Made by a program: the position numbers and the translations under genes
Part shown: in pieces, positions 37,430 to 47,767 of the stretch
How positions within the stretch are numbered: position 1 is the first letter of the stretch
How the letters are laid out: each line of letters begins with the position of its first letter
DNA from: Ephydatia muelleri
Taxonomy: Eukaryota; Porifera; Demospongiae; Spongillida; Spongillidae
Length of the DNA stretch: 64,000 nt
NCBI GenBank assembly: GCA_013339895.1
Contig: JABACO010000018.1
Coordinates: forward strand, 5,816,028-5,880,027
Reading direction: 5' to 3'
Notes under the pieces: model-generated
Seen by the model: the letters and a program-made list of their open reading frames with translations, nothing else
The model's database searches: none
Told to the model about the DNA's origin: nothing

Positions 37430-40400
37430 AATGCCTAACCTGGTTGTACACACTAACTGCATAGGCCAAGATGTACAAGTACTTCTCCTTGTGGTCTGGG
37501 TTGATGGCAGAGCTTGGCTTGAACAATGCTTGCACAAGCAACTCTGGAACAATGGCCACAAACAAAGATAAAGTTGTGGTCTACATCTATTTCGGTAGTC
37601 ATGTGGCACACACACACAAACAAACATGCGCGCACACAACATACACACACACATGCATGCACACACACAAACAAACATGCGCACACACAATACACACACA
37701 CACACACATATATACACGCACACAAACACAAATATAAATACATACACATAAACACGTGCAACGTTCTACCTAATAGTCGTGGAATGTGCAGATTGGTGGC
37801 AACAGGACGTTTACTTTCCTCCAATCCACTATCATCGGCAAACTGCCTGTACAGCTGCAATCATGAGAATGCACAGGTCACCTTTAGGGGTTAAACCAGA
37901 CGCAGTCCGCTCACAATCGTGATGTCAGCTGGGTTGAGTGCCCCCCTGGACAACATGGCCGTCAGCGCTTCAAATAGCTTATCGTGGCTGCCCATCCCAT
38001 TGAGATGCAGAGTGATGCTGGTCACGTCATGCTTCCTGGTGTGGGGGGACAGAGAAGTCTCACCAAAATCATGCTGACCACATAACTCTCAAATGCATTC
38101 AGTACGAAATCAAATTGTTAGATTAATGATACTTGCCCTGTTCGTTTTAATTGCTAAGTGGCATTTTTTCAATCCTAATATGTGCACACCTCCTTTTCTC
38201 CAGTTCACAAATTGTCATTTATAATATGAAAACAGAAAGAGTAGCCAGTAAAGAAACAAAGAAAAGTACATGAATGGCATATGGACAAAGCACAAGGATG
38301 AATGGCATATGGACAGAGCACAAGGATGCACATAAGCCAATATGGCATGTTGAGAGTGAGGAGGCTATTTATAGATACAAATTCAACTATTACAGAAACA
38401 TAGACAAAAAAAGAATCCTAATAACCATCCTTGTTCCCCCAACCTCCCCCCAACCCCCCCTTCCATCCCCGCAACCTCCCCCCAACCTCCCCCCTTCCTT
38501 CCTCCCTCCACAACTGTACCTCCCCTCTTCCCTCCCTCCACAACTGTACCTCCCCTCTTCCCTCCCTCCACAACTGTGCCTCCCCTCTTCTCTCCCTCCA
38601 CAACTGTGCCTCCCCTCTTCCCTCCCTCCACAACTGTACCTCCCCTCTCCCCTCCCTCCACAACTGTGCCTCCCTCTCCCCTCCCTCACTTAAAGTGCCC
38701 AATAACAGGGCCATCCTTGACTTCTCCTCCTCCAAGGAGACGCCCTCACAATCACCACCATTAGGTCCGGAAGGTTTCCCTTCCTCATCTGTGGAATAGT
38801 CGAGCTGTATGGAAGAACAGGCGTGTATCGTTATGTCATCAGGGTCAAATATGATTTCGATCATTGAAATATGCCTCCAATGGACTAAGGTTTTATTGTA
38901 TGTAATCCAGGTTTGTGTTTCTTTTTCATATTTAAGAATTGTAGAGAGCTCTCTCAGTGTGTTTCTCCTATGTTTCTTTATATTTGGAGTAATAAAATAG
39001 TCTGTGGGATCCATATGTTTTTCTGGCCAAACAGCATCATATTTTTCATACGTTTGGCACGCTTTGTTTCTAGCGTTGCCTCTACTTATCAGAACTGTCT
39101 CATGTTCTGGAATTGGTTTGGGTAGCGGAGGAAATACGAAAGCTGTTACACGGTCTATTCCCAGTCCATCGTGTTGTCTACTATTTTCCCATTTGTGTAT
39201 CATTTGTTTTTGTATTGTTTCAATATTGCGCGCAAGCGCAAACGGGGAGAGCTCTTTGTTCTCATCTTCCATTGGAGGTAAATTATATGGTTTTCTGAAA
39301 TATAAGTTTAGTGAGTTTGTTTTGTACATGTATATGTACTTTTTCTGGCTTCGTAGGCTAAGAGTAGTTTAGATAATATATTTGTTTACAACCTTTTGCG
39401 GTTAGGTACCATACACTTGCACAAATACATGAATCACAAAATGATAACCAACATACAATGTGGTTTGGGCTTTCCATCCTGGTATTCATCACACATACAC
39501 AGTTTCCAGTCAAAAACTCTTCCTTATCGCGACCGGTTTTCGGAAAACTTTTTTCCTTCTTCAGGCAGATGGAAGTCTGTACTTCCCCTCTTCCCTCCCT
39601 CCACAACTGTACCTCCCCTCTCCTTCCCTCCACAACTGTGCCTCCCCTCTTCTCTCCCTCCACAACTGTAGGTCCCCTCTTCTCTCCCTCCACAACTGTG
39701 CCTCCCCTCTCCCCTCCCTCCACAACTGTGCCTCCCCTCTCCCCTCCCTCCACAACTGTACCTCCCCTCTCCCCTCCCTCCACAACTGTACCTCCCCTCT
39801 TCCCTCCCTCCACAACTGTACCTCCCCTCTTCCCTCCCTCCACAACTGTGCCTCCCCTCTCCCCTCCCTCCACAACTGAGCCTCCCCTCTCCCCTCCCTC
39901 CACAACTGTGCCTCCCCTCTTCTTGCCCTCCACAACTGTGCCTCCCCTCTCCCCTCCCCCACAACTGTGCCTCCCCTCTCCCCTCCCTCCACAACTGTAC
40001 CCTCCCCTCTTCCCTCCCTCCACAACTGTGCCTCCCTCTTCCCTCCCTCCACAACTGTACCTCCCCTCTCCCCTCCCTCCACAACTGTACCTCCCCTCTT
40101 CCCTCCCTCCACAACTGTACCTCCCCTCTCCCCTCCCTCCACAACTGTACCTCCCCTCTTCCCTCCCTCCACAACTGTGCCTCCCCTCTTCCCTGTACCT
40201 TTTTCGAACTTCATTCTGCATCTCTTGGCTGAGCCATATCCTGAAGTTCTCCACTTCTCCGTGACCTTGGGACAGAGACTGCAACATTGCTTGCAGGTAG
40301 AAGTAGGTGTGCTGACTGTGACACACCGATTGCTATGGCAACAAAGCATGCATTTCAGCAATAACAGCAAACAGTTCAATCATTCTATTATCAAAAGCCT

Positions 40401-41215
40401 CGCACTTTGTTGCAATTTCAAGCTAGATGTTTCATGACCTACCCCAAAATACTATTGAGCAACAACACACACACGCACATACACACACAGCACACACACA
40501 CACACATGGCATGCATTCACACATCACACACACACACACACACACATTCTCTCCTCACCGTCAATTCGGCAAGCTTCTCGTGAAGGGCTGAGGAGGAACA
40601 CTTTGAAATCTGCTTCAGAGTCTTTTTGAAGACGGTAGCAAAGGAGTCGGGGAGGTGGGAGACGGTGGAGGTGGTGGAGGAGGGGTGGCCCTGGTAGCCA
40701 GTGTCTGCTATGAGCTTGATGGTGAACTTGAGCATAAGACAGTCCGGGTATTGTTTGGCCAGCTGGTGAAAGAGATCCCTCCATGAGGGGAAGCTGATCA
40801 TGTCTTCCAGCCAAGGGGGCATCTGGGACTGGAAGGGCAGAGAAATGGTTTGATAGGAGACGAGGCATGGTGCGTACTATGTGGACACATGCAAACTGTG
40901 GCATGGATGTATGGATGCATGTGTGCACGGATGTATGGATGCACGTGTGCATGGAGGTATGTATACATGGATGTATGGATGCATGCATGGAATATAGAGT
41001 ACTATGTGTGTACAAGTGTGTGTGCATGTGTGCAATGTGTAGTGATCCACGTGAAACACAAGCTTGGGTGTAGTGTGCTGGAGTGTTGGGTTTGCGTGCA
41101 CCTACGGATCCCTCCTCTGTGAAAATAAGGTCTGCCTTCTTTGGATCAAAGTTTCTGACTATCAGTAGTTTGAGATGGTCCTCCACAATGTTCTGCAGCT
41201 CAAACCTCTTGTACC
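35912..41215 (-). CDS. NELFCD: NELFCD body, eight exons, lacking both ends
   Basis: Minus-strand exons in order: 41,106-41,215 (YKRFELQNIVEDHLKLL, FDPKKADLIFTEEG); 40,559-40,821 (MPPWLEDMISF, WRDLFHQLAKQYPDCLML, LIADTGYQG); 40,199-40,314 (QHTYFYLQAMLQSL); 37,915-38,035 (VTSITLHLNG, LSRGALNPADITI); 37,770-37,854; 37,440-37,543 (LLVQALFKPSSAINPDHKEK, ILAYAVSV); 36,768-36,901 (KKAIETAHVIC); 35,912-36,026 (YPVVSMGVLLWVEHTL, LALLDE). These follow the NELF-C/D family in order with phases that join. The first third of the protein and the C-terminal exons are not where they should be: nothing NELF-like lies at 41,216-42,290, and the 3' exons occur only at about 32.5-33.0 kb (inverted) and 52.6-53.4 kb. 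The gene is therefore broken or misassembled. Confidence 0.85.
36180..36765. repeat. 37-bp minisatellite in NELFCD intron
   Basis: About 15 units of 37-38 bp with GATGTTCCCTAGAGCTCCCT and a C run of variable length. The array starts beside the donor of exon 36,768-36,901: the unit contains CCCCCTACCTGATG, which matches that exon border. It thus grew from the exon-intron boundary. Confidence 0.95.
37246..37430. repeat. (GT)n and (CA)n microsatellites
   Basis: A GT run (about 37,246-37,326) and a facing CA run (about 37,390-37,428) each border a copy of GGCATTGG/CCAATGCC. They form an imperfect inverted repeat next to the NELFCD exon ending at 37,440. Confidence 0.9.
37600..37745. repeat. CA-rich microsatellite in NELFCD intron
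   Basis: ACACACAAACAAACATGCGC units repeated twice, then CA/TA sequence. Confidence 0.85.
38505..38695. repeat. 30-bp minisatellite, short array
   Basis: About six units of the C-rich 30-bp repeat ending in CACAACTGTA or CACAACTGTG. It is separated from the large array (39,585-40,195) by the segment 38,696-39,584, which looks inserted into the array. Confidence 0.9.
38696..39329 (-). CDS. Unknown ORF inserted between two minisatellite blocks
   Basis: A minus-strand frame with start at 39,329 or, more likely, the methionine of MEDENKELSPFALARNIETI near 39,270. It stays open with normal protein composition to about 38,696 (SRMALLLGTLSE) and then continues without stop into the 30-bp repeat. 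Motifs: IHKWENSRQHDGLGIDRV, YDAVWPEKHMDPTDYF, WRHISMIEIIFDPDD, then an acidic Ser/Gly tail. Not NELF-like and not recognised. It sits inside a NELFCD intron together with a hammerhead-like motif upstream, so it may belong to an inserted mobile element. Confidence 0.4.
39526..39570 (-). ncRNA. Hammerhead-ribozyme-like motif
   Basis: On the minus strand: the core CTGAAGA (consensus CUGANGA), stem II GGAAAA/TTTTCC with loop AAG, then GAAA, stem III ACC/GGT without a real loop, the cleavage triplet GTC, and a stem I of ATC-GC/GC-GAT with one bulge. Very short stem III is typical of the dimeric hammerheads of Penelope-like elements and retrozymes. A single extra A after GAAA weakens the fit. No reverse transcriptase is seen nearby. 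Confidence 0.4.
39585..40195. repeat. 30-bp minisatellite, large array
   Basis: About 20 units of the C-rich repeat, starting exactly at the donor of NELFCD exon 40,199-40,314 (CTTCCCTGTACC). Long open frames on both strands are by-products of the 30-bp period. Confidence 0.95.
40460..40546. repeat. CA-rich microsatellite
   Basis: ACACAC runs with GCAT interruptions in the intron between NELFCD exons 2 and 3 of the body. Confidence 0.85.
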
Positions 41216-41857
41216 CTAAGAGAGCGACACACACACATCAGCAACGGTAACTGTAAGTTCAACTGTTGTACAGTGAGTGCTACACTACTAATTAGTTATA
41301 AACTTTAATAACGTAGTTGGGTAAGTCTCTAACTGAACAAATGGTTACAGTAACTAACTGCATAAACTGATTATTGATTTAAAATTAGCTAACCTTAATG
41401 GTCAGTTATTAATGGTGAGTTATTAAAGTTCATAATCTGAATTTCATGACAAAACGTGTACAATAATTGCAGTGAATAGTGCATTTGATAGTACATGGAA
41501 ATCGTCATTTCATTAATATTTATTGACAATAAAAAATCACGGCAATATACAAATATCTGACATAACTTTTAATTTGTTTTCAGTATTGCATAATAATTTG
41601 ATTTTTAAATTAATTTTACATGGAGAACTAACAGAGTTGCGCCCGTTTGTAAATACCATGTACGCACAAAATTAATTTATTATTTGAACATCACATGCCC
41701 AAGTACAAAAGAAAAAAAGAACACACATAAAAAGAGTAGTGATTGTGGAGAATGAACCGCGGCAATGAGGCACTTACATGTAATGATTTCATAGAAGCCA
41801 TTTAAGAGCTAAGAATTTTTTTTTTGGCAGCTTTTGAACTCTGCGTTGTACTTACAG

Positions 41858-41927
41858 GGAGCGACTGGAGATATACCTCGATGCAAACGAGGTGACAAAA
41901 GCAAAGAGGAGAGACGTGTTCCTCACG
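41858..41927 (+). CDS. Gag-like exon fragment (Ty3/gypsy style)
   Basis: A 70-nt segment with a perfect acceptor (TTACAG) and donor (GTAGGT) on the plus strand. It reads ERLEIYLDANEVTKAKRRDVFLT, the WxxYxERLExYxxANxxxxxxKRAxFLT pattern of retrotransposon Gag. No further exons are seen nearby. It may be a retroelement remnant or one exon of a domesticated gag gene. Confidence 0.4.
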
Positions 41928-42329
41928 GTAGGTACTTAAACATTTCACGTACGCGTACCAAACATTGCTGATCTAATAACACGATGACATAGCGTAGGAA
42001 GGTTATAAAAAAGTGGAGGCTGAAAGTAATTAATTGATATTTGATCAGGGAGCTGGAGTTATTACTGAGACAGGTGCGGGAGGGAGATAAGCCCGCGAGG
42101 TTTTTAAAATATATACATCGAGGGAATAGCATTATTTGATCGTGATCAGTATTATGATGCACGTAATAATGGATGGTTCGATCCAAATGACAATATCACA
42201 CACGCAGGTAGCATGCACAAAATCACGAGCATAATTGTAATGTCAATAGTTTGAATACTGCATCGGATCCGAAGCCTCTCCAACGGGGGAAAAACTACAA
42301 CAAAAAAACCAATTTGAAAAAAAAGTTGC

Positions 42330-42632
42330 GATTGTGGGTTCCGGCAGATATAATTATTATCCCTGGTTAAATTCTGGTGAGAATGAACCGACAGTCGTCG
42401 GCAATCAGTCACTTTTTTATTATTATTATTATTATTTTTGGGGGGGGGGACGACGTCGGCGAAACTGTATCCCGCGGATAACACTTCTCCCCCTCGACAG
42501 GTTCTGCCGCATGCTGAACACTTTAATCCTTCAATTCGAATACATACTGCGATACATGAAGCTGCATCATGCTGCGTGACTATGCTTATCAATTGCGTTC
42601 ATGAGTGTACAGACAGTTTACTGGTGTAAGCT
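42330..42632. repeat. Right arm of inverted duplication, non-coding tail
   Basis: Inverted match to 34,112-34,370. It includes (ATT)n and poly-G/C microsatellite differences. Confidence 0.65.
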
Positions 42633-42791
42633 TCACGACACGTTTTGGTTGAGCTGGTAATGAGGGTGATTCACTGTGTCTAATTGCACGCTTGCAACAG
42701 CGCCCAGGCTCGGTGCTACAGCCAGTGCCACCTCGGGATCCATATTAGCAAAGGTTTCAAGTACTTTGTTAAGGGCCTGTAACTTGGTAGT
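42633..42791 (-). pseudogene. Coiled-coil gene, 3' part (split by transposon)
   Basis: On the minus strand this continues the coiled-coil frame: TKLQALNKVLETFANMDPEV, then VAPSLGAVASVQLDTVNH and a stop at 42,633-42,635. Its 5' part is at 51,614-52,181. The two are separated exactly by the CACTA-like element and its CTC target duplication. Confidence 0.8.
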
Positions 42792-42794
42792 CTC

Positions 42795-42830
42795 CACAGG
42801 GAAAACTTTCGCAGTCCCAGACTTGGGAAT
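42795..42830 (+). repeat. Left terminal inverted repeat of the transposon
   Basis: CACAGGGAAAACTTTCGC followed by AGTCCCAGACTTGGGAAT. The first 18 bases are identical to the other end; the next 18 match at most positions. Confidence 0.9.
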
Positions 42831-42859
42831 ACTTTGGGTTTTTATTGCTTTCCATGTTT

Positions 42860-43110
42860 AACTGATTCCCATTACTGGGTTTTTCTCTCAATTCCCAAGA
42901 TGGGTTTTTTACATGACATGGGAATTATTTGATACCACCCATGAACATTTGATTCCCTCAGCTGGGTATAGGACCCTATACTGGGAAACAGAAAAATCCA
43001 TTATGCGTTTGGTGAAGTGTGGATTCTTGAAAACCCATACCGTGTTTACAAAATCCGGGATAAGCATTAAATCCACACTGACTTTACAAAAACCCGGTTT
43101 GTGCTGATAT
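42860..43110. repeat. Left subterminal region with degenerate short repeats
   Basis: Contains several related motifs such as GATTCCCATTACTGGGTTTT, GGGAATTATTTGAT and GGGTATAGGACCC. Arrays of subterminal motifs are the expected transposase-binding region of CACTA elements. Confidence 0.5.
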
Positions 43111-43171
43111 TTACACATGTTTACCCAACCTGGTGTTTCTCTCTCTAATAAATGGTGAACGAAAAAAAGGT

Positions 43172-43242
43172 GAGGAGCAGGAATCGAACCAGGGTACAAT
43201 GATCTCATAAGCAGAGACAAAACGCTACAAGCCACTAATACA
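43172..43242 (-). pseudogene. tRNA-like fragment (possible SINE head)
   Basis: On the minus strand a B-box-like GGTTCGATTCC and a partial A-box-like GTGGCTTGTAGCG lie at tRNA spacing, with a TCTC/GAGA anticodon-like stem. The acceptor ends do not pair and position 33 is not T, so it is not a functional tRNA. Confidence 0.4.
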
Positions 43243-43766
43243 ATTGTTGGGAAAAGCATTGATTAGAGAAGTATCAAGGCATATAACAATCATGTGTCAC
43301 AAAAAAAACTATTTTTAAAAGAAATACTCATTTAAGTTTGCGCGTTATGTATATGGACATCAATACTGTACATATTCATAGCAATGCATTCATGTATTCA
43401 CATTGCTCTGCATGTCCATAAAAAGGCCATACTTGTTTTGAATCATCTGAATGATACCGTATATGAGGTTTTTAACATAAGCTACCACAAGGTGACTGAT
43501 TATTTAAATACACATAATGAAATAATACTGAATAACATTAAAGATTGAGATTATATGCTGGTTAGATGTTGCTATGCATTTTTTTACCTTGTAGTGAAAT
43601 TTAGCTTGCAAATGCATGCGTATAATAAATCATCTGCAATCTTTAAGAGCAATTACCTATACTTGTTTGACGAGTTCAAAGCATATGACTTTGATATACT
43701 AAAATAAAAATATAACAAAGCATCATGCAAACAACAAAATCATTATTTACAGAGCATCCAGAGAAT

Positions 43767-46700
43767 CTATTGAATCCAAAACTTGCCAGACCACTGACCA
43801 GTTACTGGTCCTAAAATGGATGACCAGTGCACTTTTTCTGCATATCTTACTCTTTTGTATTTTCTTTCAGAAATGTTAGCAGTGTCTCTTTCATAGAAGT
43901 AAACCTGACAGGTTTTTTGAATTCTATCAGCTGACTGAATGTGTGCAAGGTACACATCACTACCAATACCCTTCACTGAAATCATGTCACCTTCCTCTGG
44001 GTAATGAGGAACATTCTTGTCCAGTGGAATTATTGGTCTCAGGTAGTCAATAACGATATATTTGGATGGATTGTATAACATATCTGGGTCAGGGTACAGC
44101 ATAACCTTTCTTAAGATGGCCGTTGATCTGAGTACCTTTACTGTTGAGGTTGGTTCCACATAAGGATTGTCACTGTAACTGTGATACATTGGGTCCCCTG
44201 ATGAATCAGCAGCATGAGAGTACACTTCTCCTGTGACAAATGATTGATACTTGTCACTGAGTTTAGTAGAAAAGATAGATGATATCTTTAAAATAATCAT
44301 GTCATCCAAACTGTCATCTTGTGCAAGGATACATTCATTTACTCGATATAGTGTACCTCTATAACCATGGGTTGGTACAAACATAGATCGATATTTAGTT
44401 GCATGAAGGCAAGCAGTTTCTTTTAGTTGTTCGCTTGTAGGAAATTGACACAAAACTTCTTTACTTTCCCATGCTGATAAAAGTACATAGTGCTGTCCTC
44501 CAACTAGCACATCAGGTGCCTCTGGAAATTGTTGGGCTACATATTCTGCTTGTGAAAGGCTCTTTGCATGCAGCTACATGTATAAGAGAAAATTTAAATG
44601 TAACATTGTAATGAAGATATATAGAGCCTCCAGAAAAGGGAGGTCCTGATTGTATTTACTGTAATGTGTGTATAATCATAATAATTATGTGTTTGCTTAT
44701 TTTATCACAGATACATAAGATCGACTTGAAAAGACATACCTGGGAATTTGATTCACAGCTCATTTGGATTGGTGTTTGAAGGACAGAACCACCAGACTTA
44801 AACTTCAGAAATTCTCGCCTGCATTCAGCCAGTGCAAATGTTAATTCTAAGTTCCTATTATTTGATGAACGCAAAACATATCCTTTCACAGCCCTTTCAA
44901 AAGAATAGCACCAATAGTTGTCCGGGCTTGAAAAGCGTTCTATTTCTTCAGGCATATGTATCAAGCTGTGAAGTGTTATCACACAGCTTGTGATGCCTTC
45001 AACCTCTTCAGTTTAAATATTGTGCTATGTGATAAGATTACGTAACAAGTCAATGTCATCTTTTGTCCAACCAGATCGTCCTACATTATAAACCATCTCT
45101 GTGATACGGACAATGAGCACCCACACATGATATTCATGCATGGTCTGGTAAAATTCCTCCTAAGATGTATTCAGAGGCAGGATAGCAGAACTTTTGGAAC
45201 TCCTCAGCTTTCCAGAAGCCTAGTCTTTTAGTTATGTTTGTAGGAATCCTTCCATTCCTTAACTCTGCATGAATAACATGACAGTGATTTAAAAACAGGA
45301 ATTAAATACAAGTACATGACTACATGTACGTATAAAAGACTTTGTGATGACAGGATTATCCCAATGGTTTGATTATATTATATTTTAGAGTTTTTTTTTG
45401 TACCAATACACCAATGCGAAACATGGTATTAAGTACAGCTCTCAATTACAATAACAATAAATTGCTCATACCTGATGTCCATGGCACTGCTTCTAACCTT
45501 TCCTCGATGACTTGTTTGCTTATCAAATCCATGTCTAAATACCTACGAAGATGATGGCTGACAACATTAAGTGGGACGTTGTGCATTGCATCAAACACTA
45601 GATCTCTCAAAATGTTAAAACCATATGCTGCATGAAGTCGATGTAAGATGATGTTCCAGTAAATCCTGTACTTTTGGCCTTAGATTTACGAATTGATGGC
45701 CTCTCTTCTACTTCAATATAGTTCATGGTATCAATAATCTCTCCTAAGTCTTTGGTAGCAAATGGATATCTAGCATGATACCTGTAATCCACATAGTAGT
45801 AGTGCGTGGAAGTAGGACCTTGTATGCCTAAATGCAATCCGTTAATTATAAATGGAAACACTTTTCAATTAATGTAACAGTACCTTCCAGATTGCATTGC
45901 CTGCATGGACGAATTCCTCCTTGAATGAACTTACCTACTTCAGACTGTGCTGGATAATCTCCTGTCCATAGTAGAAGCATACACCTGATAAGTGCTTTTC
46001 CAGAGGGAATCCCTGCCACCTCAGCAGCATAATCAACCTCAATGCCTGTAATGCCATATTTTTAAATTCATTTGGAATTTCAAGAGCACCTTACCATTAA
46101 TAAAAGATCTAGCACCTCTGTCACCAGCGGTTCCAGAAATGGGTCTAAAGAAACAGGACACTTGTTTGGTAGAAGATAGCTTGGTACAAACCCACAAACA
46201 TAAACTTCATCAACTTTAGAACGGTCACTTTTTCTCATAGTTGCAATTGATACTTCAATAAACCCTAATTGGATTTTGTGAATGAAATGCATAATCATGT
46301 TTGTATTAAGATATACATGAAATTTACCACAGCTGTGTTTTGAAGATGTAGAAAATGGCTGCCACCCATCCCAATGACCTATCAATGCAATGTTACGTGG
46401 GTCCCCTCTTGTTGACTTCAGAAGATGGTCAAAGCAGTTGTAGCAATTAGGACACTCTATTGATACTATTAGCATTCATGTTCTGCTTGGACACTTCATT
46501 CATATATTTGCTACTCACTACATGCTTGCAAAATGGACAGAGGGCAGGGAGATGCCACAGAGCAGTAGGGTCCCAAAACCATGCATATTCTGCAAATCTC
46601 GAACCATCCCAAATCTCGCACTTTTTGAAATTTTTATGTTCTGCCTTGAGCCAATGTTCTTTTTCTCTCCAATGGGCAGTGATCTTCTTACAAAACATAG

Positions 46701-47661
46701 CATCCTGGCACCATCTTTTGATCTTATCAGAAAGGCATAAATAGTAGTATGGTATACTGCCTTGCTTTCCACAATACCTGATAAATTAAATAATGATTGG
46801 TCAAATTATTATTAGCTATCACACCCAAGGCCATTTTGAACTATGATATACACATTAAAAATCTTACTTGCAGTACTGATTGGGGAATCCATTACATCGT
46901 AGCGAAAAGGATGCTCTTCATCCAAACAAATATAGAGCTTTCTAGGTTCGGTATAACCTTGGGCCTGCAATATAGCTACACATGATTGCCAAGATGAAGG
47001 CCAACGATTTTGAAGACCACTGTCACCTTTGCAGTATAGATCTCGACCATAGTTCAGTATACGCATGAATTGCTCTTGTGACCCAGAGAATTCTTGCTGT
47101 ATTTTCATTGCATTTAATACAGCATGCAAGATAGTGTTTTCGACACTCATTTCTGCCGCAGATCTGATATCAATCTGAAAAGGATTTTCATACATCACCA
47201 GAGATAATGACATCACATACTCACTTTTGCATAGCACTTCAGAATCGTCGAACGTATCATTTCTCGCCGCACTTTCGCGAAGCACTTCAGAATCGTCGAA
47301 CGTATACGTATCATTGCTCGCCGCACTTTCGCGTAGCACTTCAGAATCGTCGAACGCATCATTGGTCGCCGCACTGTTGACAGCTACATCTACTTCGTCG
47401 TCACTCTGAATCAACGCGATTTTTTTCTTGAAGAGTTTTTCTCTCCTGATCACTTGCAGTTGACGTTGGTGGCTGCGCATTCCTGGCGGCGACCACGCAT
47501 GCGATTTCCCAATGACTGTATTCGGTTGATCTTGAAACAGCTTTGCCCATGCAATCTGAGCAGGGGCAATACGAGTGTGTATAGTGCAATGCAGTACATT
47601 GACAATACGCAATATCTTCTCTGCTCCAGATCGTACGCGTAGAGTCTCTAGCGCTAGCCAT
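43767..47661 (-). CDS. CACTA-type transposase (Transposase_21-like), several exons, degenerate
   Basis: Start near 47,661 (MASARDSTRTIWSRED) with a Cys motif CPCSDCMGKAVSRST. An acidic segment and the exons 46,863-47,175 (LDEEHPFRYDVMDSP) and about 46,450-46,778 (PYYYLCLSDKIKRWCQD, ALCPFCKHVV) follow. Then come about 46,080-46,450 (IALIGHWDGWQPF, VYVCGFVPSYLLP, SLDPFLEPLV), about 45,946-46,037 (IRCMLLLWTGDYPAQSEV), and 45,610-45,840 (YYYVDYRYHARYPF, RKSKAKSTGFTG). Next are about 45,475-45,600 (LVFDAMHNVPLNVVSHHL) and 45,150-45,270 (LGFWKAEEFQKFCYP). The tail at 43,767-44,510 has VKGIGSDVYLAHIQS. This block order is that of animal CACTA transposases. Near 47,400-47,500 the Cys-motif frame and the downstream frame differ by one, and stops occur near 45,020, so the copy is probably inactive or needs unseen introns. 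Confidence 0.7.
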
Positions 47662-47767
47662 GCACATCAGCAATTGCAGGCAGGAAATTAATACTTATAC
47701 ACTTGCGCATGCGCCCCTGTCACTACTAACAGTAACACGCGGTACGCTTGCGGCATATCATGATCAT

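Noticed and set aside
39358..40379. Frames rich in REGRGE or STTVPPL
   Set aside because: Translation of the 30-bp minisatellite. Only the YFYLQAMLQSL part (40,199-40,314) is a real NELFCD exon.
43172..43242. A functional tRNA gene
   Set aside because: Only the B box and part of the A box are good; the acceptor stem does not pair, so it is a tRNA-derived remnant.
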